Source of the DNA: Chromohalobacter sp. 296-RDG
GTDB taxonomy: Bacteria; Pseudomonadota; Gammaproteobacteria; Pseudomonadales; Halomonadaceae
Reading direction: 5' to 3'
Assembly: GCF_029889885.1 (NCBI RefSeq)
Contig: NZ_JARANY010000008.1
Coordinates: 39,929 to 103,928, forward strand
DNA: 64,000 nucleotides
The position numbers were made by a program, and so were the translations under genes. The notes under the pieces are model-generated. The model was not told the DNA's origin. It worked only from the letters and a program-made list of their open reading frames with translations, and ran no database searches. The first letter of the stretch is position 1. Each line of letters opens with the position of its first letter. Below are positions 26,304 to 36,100 of the stretch, piece by piece.

Positions 26304-26349
26304 GTCTCGGCACGGGCCAAAGCGCCAAGCTACTTTATTGGAAACCAAA

Positions 26350-27501
26350 CTACTTGTTGGAAAGCTTGACCTTGAAACCGAAGCCTTCGAGCGCATCGCG
26401 CAAGCCGCCCTTGTTCTGTTTGAGCTCGACACGCAGGGTGGAGAACTCACGGCGCAACGGATATTCGGCGCGGAAGGCATCGAAGCCCGCCGCCATCCCC
26501 ATGCGCCGACGGTAGCGATCGAACGCCAGCATGTCGCGGCGCACGTCGTAGCAGGCCCGCGTACATAGCGACAGCGCCTCCAGGGGCGGCGACCACGGCG
26601 TCAAGACGATCTTGCGTAGCCAGGGGTCCGGCTTTAGCTGACCGAGCTTCTTGCGCGCCGGCAAGCCAAAATGGCGCATCGCCGCCTGATAGACCAGCTC
26701 GGTACCGCGCATCTTTCCGTCGATGCTGTGCCCGGCGATATGTGGCGTGGCGATATCGACGAGATTGTAGAGGCCATGATCGATGCCCGGCTCGTTTTCC
26801 CACACGTCGAGCACCACGCGTAGGTCATTGACGCGTTCGAGGCGCTCGCGCAGGGCCTGATTGTCGAGACAGGCGCCACGTCCGGCGTTGATGAGCACGG
26901 TGCCCGGCGCCAGGGCCTCCATACGCGCGGCATCCAGCAGATGCCGGGTCGCGTGTTCCCCGTCCGACACCAGTGGCGTATGCAAGCAGACGATATCGGC
27001 ACGCTCGAGCAGGCTATCCAGCGCCAGGAAATCTTCGCGGCCTTCCGCCTCGGCACGTGGCGGATCGCAGATCAGACACGTCACGTCGAGATCGTCCAGA
27101 CGCTCCACCAGACGGCTACCCACGTTGCCGGCCCCGACGATGCCGATGGTCTTGCCGGCGAGATGAAAGCCATCCTCCTCGGCCAGCAATAGCAGGCTCG
27201 AGAGCACGTAGTCGACCACCGAATCAGCATTGCAGCCTGGGGCGTTGGCGAACCCGATGCCTGCTTCTCGCAGGTACTCGAGGTCGACATGGTCGGTACC
27301 AATGGTACAGGTGCCCACGAAGCGCACGCGGGAGCCATCGAGCAGCGCCGCGTTCACCGGCGTGATCGAACGCACGACCAGCAGATCCTGATCGCGGACC
27401 GCCGCCGCATCGATGTCGCGCCCGGGCAAGCGGGTGATATCGCCCAGCTCGCCGAAGAACTCGTCGGCCAGAGGAATGTTTTCATCGACCAGGATGCGCA
27501 T
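26350..27501 (-). CDS. pdxB: Erythronate-4-phosphate dehydrogenase
   Basis: 383 residues, typical of PdxB, second enzyme of the DXP-dependent pyridoxal-phosphate pathway. NAD-binding GIVGAGNVGSRL (~122-133), substrate-side GTCTIGTDHVD (~64-74), INAGRGACLDNQAL and the catalytic-His segment ATPHIAGHSIDGK are visible. The ~110-residue C-terminal dimerisation domain that separates PdxB from other 2-hydroxyacid dehydrogenases is present. Cytoplasmic, monocistronic, divergent from the WGR gene. Confidence 0.95.
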   Translation of the reverse strand: MRILVDENIPLADEFFGELGDITRLPGRDIDAAAVRDQDLLVVRSITPVNAALLDGSRVRFVGTCTIGTDHVDLEYLREAGIGFANAPGCNADSVVDYVLSSLLLLAEEDGFHLAGKTIGIVGAGNVGSRLVERLDDLDVTCLICDPPRAEAEGREDFLALDSLLERADIVCLHTPLVSDGEHATRHLLDAARMEALAPGTVLINAGRGACLDNQALRERLERVNDLRVVLDVWENEPGIDHGLYNLVDIATPHIAGHSIDGKMRGTELVYQAAMRHFGLPARKKLGQLKPDPWLRKIVLTPWSPPLEALSLCTRACYDVRRDMLAFDRYRRRMGMAAGFDAFRAEYPLRREFSTLRVELKQNKGGLRDALEGFGFKVKLSNK

Positions 27502-27692
27502 GACCTTCTCTTTTCTCCCTTGTTCACGTCCGGCGGCCGGTTACAATACGCATGGGGCGCACTTGTCTATCCACGACCTCGCCGGAGACGGCGTTCGCCG
27601 GGATTCGATACCCGCCGGGAATGTCGATAGTAGGCCCGCGAAAGACACGTCACAAGCCCATTGCCAACCAAACGGCGCCACCAGGAGTTCTC

Positions 27693-27977
27693 GTGATCGT
27701 CCGCTGGGAAAGTGAACACGACTACGTTCTCGTGCATGTCCACCAAGATATGTTCGGTGACTGGATATTCAGCCGCGCCTGGGGCCAGATCGGCACCCAG
27801 TTCGGCGGCCTCAAGCATCAACTGGCCGACAGCTATGCGCAGGCCATGACATGGCTCGAGGATGTCGCGCATATCCAATCCTCGCGCGGCTTCGCCAAGG
27901 TCTTCGAGGCCAGCGATGACACCAGCCCCGAGGCTCAGAAGGCGATGCGCCAGCTATCGCTGCTCGATGGCGTCTAA
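27693..27977 (+). CDS. Small stand-alone WGR-domain-like protein
   Basis: 94 residues with GTG start at 27693. AGGAG lies 5 nt upstream, whereas the longer open frame from 27552 has no ribosome site and a non-protein-like N-terminus. Residues ~4-68 fit the WGR fold seen in PARP-type proteins and in bacterial nucleic-acid proteins: a Trp-starting strand, then FGDWIFSRAWGQIGTQFGG, an aromatic/alpha segment, and ...QSSRGF at the end. In place of W-G-R it reads W-G-Q. No catalytic domain is attached. A DNA- or RNA-end-binding role is inference. It lies 21 bp from the convergent rlmKL end. Confidence 0.65.
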   Translation: MIVRWESEHDYVLVHVHQDMFGDWIFSRAWGQIGTQFGGLKHQLADSYAQAMTWLEDVAHIQSSRGFAKVFEASDDTSPEAQKAMRQLSLLDGV

Positions 27978-27998
27978 TCCCACCCGCGCCTGCCGACC

Positions 27999-30209
27999 TC
28001 AGCGATGACGGATCAGGAAGCAATGATGCAGATCCGGGCGCCGCGCGAAGTCCGGATCGAACGTCCGCGCCGAAATGTCTTCCACCGCGAAACGCTCGCC
28101 AATGGCGGCGTCGAGCGTGAAGCGCCGCTGATTGTTGGAGAACACCAAAGTACCGTCCGCTGAAAGGCGTGCCATCGCCAATTCGATGAGCCGCGCATGA
28201 TCGCGCTGCACGTCGAGTACGTCATCCATCTTCTTGGAATTGGAGAACGTCGGCGGGTCCATGAAAATCAAGTCGAACTCGCTACCTGCGGTTTCCAGCC
28301 AACGCAGGCAGTCATCACGGATCACCCGATGCCGGCTGGGGTCGAGGCGGTTGAGCGCGAAGTTATCGCGTGCCCAGGTCAGGTAGGTATTGGAAAGATC
28401 GACGCTGACGCTGTCGCGCGCGCCCCCCAGTGCCGCCTGAACCGTCGCCGTTCCCGTATAGCAGAAAAGATTGAGAAAGCGCTTGCCGTCGGCCATGTCG
28501 CGCAACATTCGGCGTACGGGGCGATGATCCAGAAACAAGCCGGTATCCAGGTAGTCGCGCAGGTTGACCCACAACCGCGCCGGCCCTTCGCTGACCTCGA
28601 AACGTTCGCCGCTGGCCTCTTGCCTGGTGTATTGCGCCTTACCCGATTGTCGCGTGCGCTGCTTGTAGTGCACATCCTCTGGGCGTACGCCGAGCACCTG
28701 GGGGATGACCTCCAGAGCATCGAACAAACGCCGCTGCGCCTGACGCAGGTCTACCGAGCGCGGCGGCGCGTATTCCTGCACGTGTACATGGTCACCGTAG
28801 ACATCCACCGCCAGGGCGTATTCCGGCATATCCGCATCGTAAAGCCGATAGCAACGCTCGCCGGTTTGCTTGAGCCACTTCTTCAGCCGCTTGCGGTTCT
28901 TCTGCAGCCGGTTGGCGAACATCTGCGCGCTCTCATTGCGAGGCGCACCCGGCGCCTCCTGAGCGCCCTGCCCGCCTGCTGAGTCGCTCTCGTCCGAGTC
29001 CTTGCCAGAAGCCCTGCGCGAGGTACTCTCTACCACGACCGGAATCAGCAGCAACTTGCAATCCAGCGGCCCATTCTTGAACGCATACTGCTTGGTGGCC
29101 CGCAGCCCGGTGCGGTGGCCCAAGTCGGGGTTGCCGGTGAACAGCGCCAGTTGCCAGCCCTCGAACTCGGCGCGTAGACGCTCACCGAGAGCGGTATAGA
29201 TGGGCACCACCTCGGGCAATTCGCCCAGGCGTTCGCCATATGGCGGATTGGTGATGACCAGCCCCGGCCCGTCGATGCCTTCAGGGCGCGTCAGTTGTGC
29301 CACCTCGGCACCTTCCAGCTCGATCAAGGCGGGAATCCCCGCACGCATGGCGTTGGCCTTGGCGGCGGCGATGGCCGGCGGGCTCTGGTCGCGACCGAAC
29401 AGCTTTGACTTCACACGGCGACGCCCCACGCTGGCACGAGCTTCCGCCTCACGCTTGAGCTCCTGCCATACGCCGGGGTCATGCTCCGCCCAGGCCTCGA
29501 AGGTGAAATAGTGCCGGGCCAACTGGGGGGCGATGTCCGCCGCCATCAAGGCCGCCTCGATGAGCAGCGTACCTGCCCCGCACATAGGGTCGAGCAAGGG
29601 TTCCCCACGCCGTGCCCGCGCCGGCCAATCGGCACGCATCAGCAAGGCGGCGGCGAGATTCTCCTTGAGCGGCGCGTGGCCGGCATCGCGGCGATAGCCA
29701 CGCTGATGCAGGCTACCGCCGACCAGGTCGAGCCCTAACAGCAAGCGCCCGCGATGCAGGTGTGCATAAATGCGAGTATCGGGGCTTTTGAGCTCGATCA
29801 CCGGACGTTCGTGGCCGGCCGCCCGCATCGAGTCGACGATGCCATCCTTGACGCTCTGGGCCCCGAAGCGCGTATGGCGAATATGCTCGGATTGGCCATG
29901 GAAATCCACGGCCAGACTGCTTCCGGTACGCAGATGTGCATGCCAGTCGACCCGGCGGGCGGCCTCGACCAGCGACTCGGGTCGTTCGATATCCTGCTCG
30001 CGCAGAAGGCAGAGCACCACGCGATTCGCCAGGCGCGACCACAGGCAGATGCGGTAGGCCATCGTGATATCGGCCTGAACGTGGACACCCGCCACGGTCG
30101 TCCCGGTCACCTCTGTGCCGAAGCCCGCGAGTTCGTCGGCCAGCAAGCCCTCGAGGCCCTTGGGGCAGGTGACGAAGAGCGTCAAAGATGAGGATTGCAC
30201 ATCGGTCAT
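27999..30209 (-). CDS. rlmL: Bifunctional 23S rRNA methyltransferase RlmKL
   Basis: 736 residues, matching the RlmKL fusion (E. coli 702). The N-terminal half makes m2G2445 and the C-terminal half m7G2069. Order: THUMP domain (~45-155), RlmL methylase with DPMCGAGTLLIEAA and the NPPYGERLG catalytic motif (~310), a Glu/Ser/Gly-rich linker (~395-425), then RlmK with FLNLFCYTGTATVQAALGG and DPPTFSNSKK. ATG 30209 matches the family N-terminus (LTLFVTCPKGLEGLLADEL). It lies next to rmf and pyrD, a linkage also seen in E. coli. Confidence 0.95.
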   Translation of the reverse strand: MTDVQSSSLTLFVTCPKGLEGLLADELAGFGTEVTGTTVAGVHVQADITMAYRICLWSRLANRVVLCLLREQDIERPESLVEAARRVDWHAHLRTGSSLAVDFHGQSEHIRHTRFGAQSVKDGIVDSMRAAGHERPVIELKSPDTRIYAHLHRGRLLLGLDLVGGSLHQRGYRRDAGHAPLKENLAAALLMRADWPARARRGEPLLDPMCGAGTLLIEAALMAADIAPQLARHYFTFEAWAEHDPGVWQELKREAEARASVGRRRVKSKLFGRDQSPPAIAAAKANAMRAGIPALIELEGAEVAQLTRPEGIDGPGLVITNPPYGERLGELPEVVPIYTALGERLRAEFEGWQLALFTGNPDLGHRTGLRATKQYAFKNGPLDCKLLLIPVVVESTSRRASGKDSDESDSAGGQGAQEAPGAPRNESAQMFANRLQKNRKRLKKWLKQTGERCYRLYDADMPEYALAVDVYGDHVHVQEYAPPRSVDLRQAQRRLFDALEVIPQVLGVRPEDVHYKQRTRQSGKAQYTRQEASGERFEVSEGPARLWVNLRDYLDTGLFLDHRPVRRMLRDMADGKRFLNLFCYTGTATVQAALGGARDSVSVDLSNTYLTWARDNFALNRLDPSRHRVIRDDCLRWLETAGSEFDLIFMDPPTFSNSKKMDDVLDVQRDHARLIELAMARLSADGTLVFSNNQRRFTLDAAIGERFAVEDISARTFDPDFARRPDLHHCFLIRHR

Positions 30210-30265
30210 AAAGTCGTCATCCCGGCGCCACGCACCGGTCATATTCCTGTGGTTTACATGGAACG

Positions 30266-30351
30266 TTTGGCTTATGCCAAATCGCTGGTCGACAAATCCG
30301 CTTCAAAGCACTAAACATTAAAAGTAGTAGCTACTGAAAACGCATGCGTTT
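30266..30351. promoter_or_regulatory. Three dyads upstream of rmf
   Basis: TTTGGC-TTAT-GCCAAA (30266-30281), AGTAGCTACT (30326-30335) and AAACGCATGCGTTT (30338-30351, perfect 14-bp palindrome) crowd the gap between rlmKL and rmf. They may be operators for growth-phase control of rmf or the promoter region of both genes. No regulator can be named. Confidence 0.4.
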
Positions 30352-30448
30352 CGTGTCCGGACGTTCCGGTTCATGGCGACGGTGGTTGCCCCATTGTCGG
30401 CATGTACTGTCAGATCTCAACAATCGGTTCTTGATAAGAGGCCATCCG

Positions 30449-30655
30449 ATGAAACGACAGAAACGTGATCGCTTTCAGCGTGCATATGTCCACGGATACA
30501 AAGCCGGCATGACGGGGCGCTCTCGCGATGATTGCCCCAGCCAGGACATCAACCTCCGTGAGTACTGGATGAGCGGTTGGCGTGAAGGTCGTGGGGACCA
30601 ATGGGCCGGCATGACGGGGATTTCCGGCATCCATCGAAACCCCATGGTACTGTGA
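30449..30655 (+). CDS. rmf: Ribosome modulation factor
   Basis: 68-residue basic protein that dimerises 70S ribosomes into inactive 100S particles in stationary phase. The family signature is plain: RFQRAYVHGYKAGMTGRSRD at residues 8-27, followed by the conserved C-P and LREYWMSGWREGR. The ATG at 30449 follows AAGAGG; the longer frame from 30344 is not Rmf-like. A strong terminator follows. Confidence 0.96.
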   Translation: MKRQKRDRFQRAYVHGYKAGMTGRSRDDCPSQDINLREYWMSGWREGRGDQWAGMTGISGIHRNPMVL

Positions 30656-30708
30656 TGATAGACCCCTTAATGGCACCTGGATCGACACCCCATTGACAGG
30701 TCCATGAC

Positions 30709-30732
30709 AAGGCCCGCATCGCGGGCCTTTTT
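30709..30732 (+). terminator. Rho-independent terminator of rmf
   Basis: 9-bp stem AAGGCCCGC/GCGGGCCTT with an ATC loop, followed by TTT. It lies about 55 nt after the rmf stop. Confidence 0.85.
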
Positions 30733-30783
30733 ACGTCAAAGCAACCTACTTATGTCAAAGCACGCTGCTTATGTAAACGTACA

Positions 30784-31788
30784 CTACGCCAGAGCCCCAG
30801 CGCATTCGCCGACCAGCGCCGGCCCCCGATAGATGAAGCCAGTATACAGCTGCACGAGGTCGGCCCCCGCATCGCCCTTGGCACGCGCCGCATGCCCGCT
30901 ATCGATACCGCCAACGCCGACGATCGGCAGCGTCGGTAGATGGTGGCGCAACTCGTGAATCACTCGATTGGAAGACTCGAACACCGGGCGTCCGGAAAGC
31001 CCGCCCTGCTCCTCGGCATGCACGAGCCCCGCCACCGCCTCGCGTGACACCGTGGTATTGGTAGCAATCACCGCATCGATACCGTTGGTCGCCAACGCCT
31101 GTGCAACGAGCGCGACTTCGTCGTCACTCATGTCAGGGGCGATCTTTACCGCCAGAGGCACGTTCCGGCCACTGGCGTTGTCGAGGCGATGCTTTTCCTC
31201 GACTAGCGTGCCCAGTAACGCCTCCAGATGCTCGCCGAACTGTAAGTTGCGAAGTCCCGGTGTGTTTGGAGACGACAGATTCACCGTGACGTAATGCGCA
31301 TGCGCATGCACCTTACGCAGACACGTCAGGTAATCATCCACCGCGTGCTCGACTGGCGTACTCAGATTCTTGCCGATGTTGATGCCAATCACGCCGTGGT
31401 AGCGACTCTTGCGTACATTGGCGACCAGCGCGTCGACACCGGCATTGTTGAACCCCATGCGATTGATGATCGCCCCTTTCGCCGGCAGCCTGAACAGCCG
31501 CGGCCTGGAGTTACCCGGCTGAGGCTTGGGCGTCACCGTTCCCACTTCGACGAAGCCGAAGCCAAGCGCCCCGAGTGCATCGAGGTGCTCGGCATTCTTG
31601 TCGAGCCCCGCCGCCAACCCCACGCGATTGGGGAACGTCAGTCCCATCAACGTGACGGGCGCCTCGACATGCGTGCCCATCCATCTGCCCAGCCCCAGGC
31701 GATGGCCGGCCTCGAGTGACGTCAATGCAACGCCGTGGGCGGTTTCAGGGTCGAGTCGAAAAAGCAGCGAACGGGCCAGGGCGTACAT
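30784..31788 (-). CDS. pyrD: Dihydroorotate dehydrogenase (quinone), class 2
   Basis: 334 residues, class 2 membrane-associated enzyme of pyrimidine synthesis (dihydroorotate to orotate, electrons to ubiquinone). The N-terminal helical membrane segment ([19 protein letters not shown]) precedes the barrel. [10 protein letters not shown], the catalytic-Ser region [15 protein letters not shown] and C-terminal [19 protein letters not shown] (FMN phosphate) are visible. ATG 31788 has GAGGA upstream, so the 45-codon longer frame is rejected. Confidence 0.95.
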   Translation of the reverse strand: MYALARSLLFRLDPETAHGVALTSLEAGHRLGLGRWMGTHVEAPVTLMGLTFPNRVGLAAGLDKNAEHLDALGALGFGFVEVGTVTPKPQPGNSRPRLFRLPAKGAIINRMGFNNAGVDALVANVRKSRYHGVIGINIGKNLSTPVEHAVDDYLTCLRKVHAHAHYVTVNLSSPNTPGLRNLQFGEHLEALLGTLVEEKHRLDNASGRNVPLAVKIAPDMSDDEVALVAQALATNGIDAVIATNTTVSREAVAGLVHAEEQGGLSGRPVFESSNRVIHELRHHLPTLPIVGVGGIDSGHAARAKGDAGADLVQLYTGFIYRGPALVGECAGALA

Positions 31789-31865
31789 GGATCCTCGGAC
31801 AATATAATGAGCGGCAAAACATGAAGTGGGCGCGCAGTATAGCGCAGCCACGCCCAAAAGCGCAG

Positions 31866-31897
31866 AGCCCCGCATTCGCGCATGGCGAAGCGGGGCT
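31866..31897 (-). terminator. Putative terminator after the secreted repeat protein
   Basis: Stem AGCCCCGC/GCGGGGCT extended by TTCGC/GCGAA, with a one-base bulge. On the minus strand a short T4 follows 8 nt later. It lies between the secreted-protein gene and pyrD. Confidence 0.45.
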
Positions 31898-31934
31898 CGC
31901 ATCAGGGCCGTCAGCCCCGACAATGCACCAGGCC

Positions 31935-33002
31935 TTACGGCTGGGTGTCGAGCTGCTGCACGCGTAGCGTGTAATTATTGACGCCGCTCATCGCACTGCC
32001 AAACTTCCGGCCCTTCACCCAGACGGTGTAACGCCCCGGTTGCAGCGTCGTTTCGATGTCGAAATCACTCTCGAAACCTTCACCTTTGTCACTGGCCACG
32101 ACATCACCGCTCTCGTCGAGGATCCGCGCTTCGAGGCTATAGGTGCCCTCATTGCCGGGGAAGGTCGAGCTGGTCACCGACACGGTACCCGCTTCCACCA
32201 CATCGAAACTCAATACCTTGCCCTGCTCGCGAATGGCCAGGTCGGTCACGATTTCGTCGAACGCATCCGGCAAGGCGTCTTCATCATCCTGCGTGGCTGA
32301 AGAAGCGCCGCTGCTTGACGTGGAGTCCGACGACGCATCGCTCGCTACCGACGACGTTGCGGCGGTACCCGAAGCCACTGCAGACGCCGACTCGGTGGCG
32401 TCGGGGCGCGGCGCAGCGATGGCCGCTACCGAATCGTCATCATCGACAAAAGCTGTGGTACGACCGTCTTTACCCGGCCCACCGAACATGATGCCCCCAC
32501 CGGCGTCGACACCGCTCTCCTCACTCGAAAGGCGATTGCCCTGGGCATCCAACTCATTGACGGAGACAACGAAGCTATTGCCGCCCGTCTTGGTGGTACC
32601 GAACTTCTGACCGGAGACACGCAACACGTAATCGCCGGACTCCAGGCGCTGTTCCATGGTCAAGCCATCGTTCTGGCCCAACCCCGACGCCGAGGCGATT
32701 TTATTGCCTTGAGCGTCGAGCAAGGTCGCTTCGATTCGGTAATCGTCGGAATCGCCCGGCAAGGTCGAGCTCTGGAATTGATAGCGTCCTGCTTTTTCGA
32801 CGGTAAAGGGATGCGTCTGCGTCCCGCCGAAGAAAAAACTCTGGCTACGTGCATCGGAGCTCGACTGCAAGAAATCGGTAAGATCGACTTTAGCCGCCGC
32901 TTCGTGCGCCTTCTGCTGTGCAGCACTCTGAGCCATGGCCAGCGATGACGAGCCGGCCAGTCCCAGGGCCACGAGCATTGTGGTAATCACGCGATGATTC
33001 AT
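31935..33002 (-). CDS. Secreted protein with two PPC-like repeat domains
   Basis: 355 residues. Signal peptide ~1-24 ([19 protein letters not shown]). Two related all-beta units (~55-150 and ~250-353) share the pattern: opening [20 protein letters not shown] against [20 protein letters not shown], then DAQGNKIAS against DESGDVVAS, then [14 protein letters not shown] against [14 protein letters not shown], then a final strand ending VNEL/VQQL. They resemble pre-peptidase C-terminal (PPC) domains. Between them lies a ~45-residue Ala/Ser/Asp/Thr-rich linker (~195-240). Acidic composition suits a halophile's periplasm. No catalytic domain is seen; binding or envelope function is only inferred. 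Confidence 0.75.
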   Translation of the reverse strand: MNHRVITTMLVALGLAGSSSLAMAQSAAQQKAHEAAAKVDLTDFLQSSSDARSQSFFFGGTQTHPFTVEKAGRYQFQSSTLPGDSDDYRIEATLLDAQGNKIASASGLGQNDGLTMEQRLESGDYVLRVSGQKFGTTKTGGNSFVVSVNELDAQGNRLSSEESGVDAGGGIMFGGPGKDGRTTAFVDDDDSVAAIAAPRPDATESASAVASGTAATSSVASDASSDSTSSSGASSATQDDEDALPDAFDEIVTDLAIREQGKVLSFDVVEAGTVSVTSSTFPGNEGTYSLEARILDESGDVVASDKGEGFESDFDIETTLQPGRYTVWVKGRKFGSAMSGVNNYTLRVQQLDTQP

Positions 33003-33103
33003 GGGGCTTCTCTACTTGGCTTCGAACCTGAGTCGGACACAGCATATCAGAGACATAAGCGCCAATGCTTCACCTGAAAGTTCGAAGAGGAAGGAAAATC
33101 GAC

Positions 33104-33132
33104 AATGCCCCGAGCACGAGGCTCGGAGCATT
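33104..33132 (-). terminator. Terminator of gdhB
   Basis: 12-bp stem with one mismatch (AATGCCCCGAGC/GCTCGGAGCATT), 5-nt loop. On the minus strand it is followed by GTCGATTTT. It lies 10 nt after the gdhB stop. Confidence 0.6.
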
Positions 33133-33142
33133 ACGTGCGAAC

Positions 33143-36100
33143 TTATCCCTCGCCATTGCTCTCGGCGAGATCGACCAGTTCGCGAATGGCCACCGCGAAT
33201 AGCGGGAAGCCGCCCTGAGTGCCCAAGCGCACTTCATTGAGCAGGCCACTCCAACGTTCGACCAAGCCAGCGTGGCGATCCAGCCACTGCTCGACACGAG
33301 GCTCCACGCCACGTGGCGCCCCCTCCATCTTGAGCACGCTGACGGTCAGTGCCAGTTGCTGGCGATCGAGGTCGTCGCGGAACGTCTCGCGCGCCTGCGC
33401 CTGCCAGCTATCGCGCACTTTCAGCGCGTTGATCTGGCTGTTCATCCACGGCAGCTCCAGACGATGGCCGATATCGTAGTAGACCTCGGCGACACGTTGG
33501 ATCTTCTCGTCGGTGACACGCGCCGCCTCGATGATGCCGAGCCCCGCATACAGGCTATTGGCTGCCGCAACGATACTCGCCAGGGAGGTCGGCACGCCAG
33601 CCTTCTCCAACTCGTCACGACGCGCGTCCCACGTTTCGTGATCCTCTCCGCGCAGGCGCTTGCCGACACTCTCCTGCAATTGGGTGATACGCGGTGCGAA
33701 ATACTCCACTGCTTCCTGAATGCTCTGATGGGTGCGATGACGCAGGAACCAGCGTGTGGCCCGGCGCAGCAACCGCATCAGGTCGAGCATCATGCTGTAC
33801 TGCACGCGGCTGTCGACTTGATGATCGAGTGCCTCGATCTGTTCCCAGAGGCCTTCGAGGTTGAAGCAATCGCGCGCGATGAGGTAAGCGCGCGTCACTT
33901 CCGCTCGCGTGGCACCGGTGGAGTCACGCAGACGCCGCACGAAGGTGACCCCCATGTGATCGACCAAGTCGTTGGCGATCTGCGTCGCGGTAATCTCGCG
34001 CTTCAAGCGATGCTGATACATCTCGTCCGGGAAGCGCTCGACCAGCGTCTGCGGGAAGGCCCGCACCATGTGCCGCTGGACATGCGGATTGTCCGGCAAA
34101 TCAGAAGCGATCATGTCGGTTTTCAGCGCACTCTTGGCGTACGAGATCAGCACCGACAACTCGGGCAGCGTCAGACCTTTTTCCATATTGGCGCGTTCGG
34201 CCAACGTTTCGTCGGAGGGCAGGAATTCCAGTTCGCGATCCAGTCCTCCAGCGGCTTCCAGTTCATTGACGAAGCGCCGATACGGCCCTATACCCTGCTG
34301 ACTGAGAATCTCCGACAAGGAAAGTGCCTGAGTCTGACGATAGTTATCGCGCAGTACCAGTTCACCCACTTCCTCGGTCATGCTCGCCAGCAACTCATTG
34401 CGCTGCTTGTCGGTCATGTCGCCGGCTTTGACGATATCGTCGAGCAAGATCTTGATATTGACTTCATGGTCGGAGCAATTGACCCCACCGGCGTTGTCGA
34501 TGAAGTCGGTATTGACCCGCACGCCTTGCTCTGCGGCTTCCATGCGACCCAGTTGTGTCAGGCCCAGGTTGCCACCCTCGCCGACCACGCGGCAGCGCAG
34601 CTCGCCACCATCGACACGCAAGGCATCGTTGGTCTTGTCGCCCACATCGGCATGGGTTTCATCGGCGGCCTTGACGTAGGTACCGATGCCACCGTTCCAG
34701 AGCAGGTCATAACGCGCCACGAGAATCGCGCGAATCAACTCGTTAGGCGACAATTTGCCCGCCTTGATGTCGAAGGCCTTTTTCATCTGCGGCGTGATGT
34801 TGATGGACTTGGCATCGCGCGAGAACACGCCCCCACCCTCGGAGATCAAGGCGGTGTCGTAATCCTCCCAGCTCGAGCGCACCAACTCGAACATGCGCTT
34901 GCGTTCCTTGAACGAAGCCGAAGTATCTGGGTCGGGATCGACGAAGATATACCGGTGGTTGAAGGCCGCGACGAGACGAATCTTGTCGGACAACAGCATG
35001 CCGTTGCCGAACACGTCGCCCGCCATGTCGCCGATCCCTACCACGCTGAACGGCGTCTCCTGGGTATTGAGACCCATTTCGCGGAAGTGACGCTTGACCG
35101 ATTCCCAGGCACCCTTGGCGGTAATGCCCATCTTCTTGTGGTCATAGCCGTGCTCGCCACCGGAAGCGAAGGCATCGCCCAGCCAATGGCCGTATTCCAG
35201 CGAAATGGCGTTGGCGATGTCCGAGAAAGTCGCGGTGCCCTTGTCGGCGGCCACCACCAGGTAGGGGTCGGCCTCGTCGTGACGCACCACGCGCTCGGGC
35301 GGTACGGCCTCGCCACCTTCCAGGTTGTCCGTCACGTCGAGCAGTGCGCGGATGAATATCTGATAGCAGGCAATGCCTTCCTTCTGCACCGTGTCGCGGT
35401 CGGCACCGCCGGGCATGCGCTTGCAGATGAAGCCGCCCTTGGCGCCTACCGGAACGATGACGGCGTTCTTGACCTGCTGCGCCTTGGCCAGCCCCAGGAT
35501 CTCGGTGCGGAAGTCCTCGTGACGATCGGACCAGCGCAGCCCGCCGCGCGCGACCTTGCCGCTGCGCAGATGAACACCCTCGACACGCGGCGAGTAGACG
35601 AATATCTCGAACATCGGCCGCGGCTTGGGCATGTCCGGCACTTGCGTCGGCTCGAGCTTGAGGGCGATATAATCCTTAGTCTCGCCATCTTCACGCCGTT
35701 GATAATAGTTGGTCCGCAATGTCGCCTGAATCAGCGCCATGTAGCGACGCAGCAATAGATCGTCATTGAGGCTGGCGACCTCATCGAGCAGACCTTCGAT
35801 ACGCGCCACGCATTCCTCGATCTCACTGTCGCCGGCGGTGTCATCGGGATCGAAGCGCAGTTCGAACAGCGTCACCAGCTCACGCGTGATCTCCGGATGG
35901 CTGGCAAGCGTATTGGCGATATAGTCCTGCGAGAGCCCGAAGCGCAACTGCTTGAGATAACGTGCATAGGCACGCAGAACCGCCACTTCGCGCCATGCCA
36001 GATTAGCGCCAATGACGAGTCGATTGAAGGCATCGCTTTCGGCATCGCCGGTCCAGATGCGCGTGAACGCCTCGATGAAGACATCGCGCATTTCCTGAAG

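Noticed and set aside
33272..35758. 828-codon open frame on the plus strand (and another at 36248-38026)
   Set aside because: Both lie wholly antisense to gdhB, which has strong family motifs; in GC-rich DNA such frames arise from codon bias. They lack ribosome sites and recognisable motifs.
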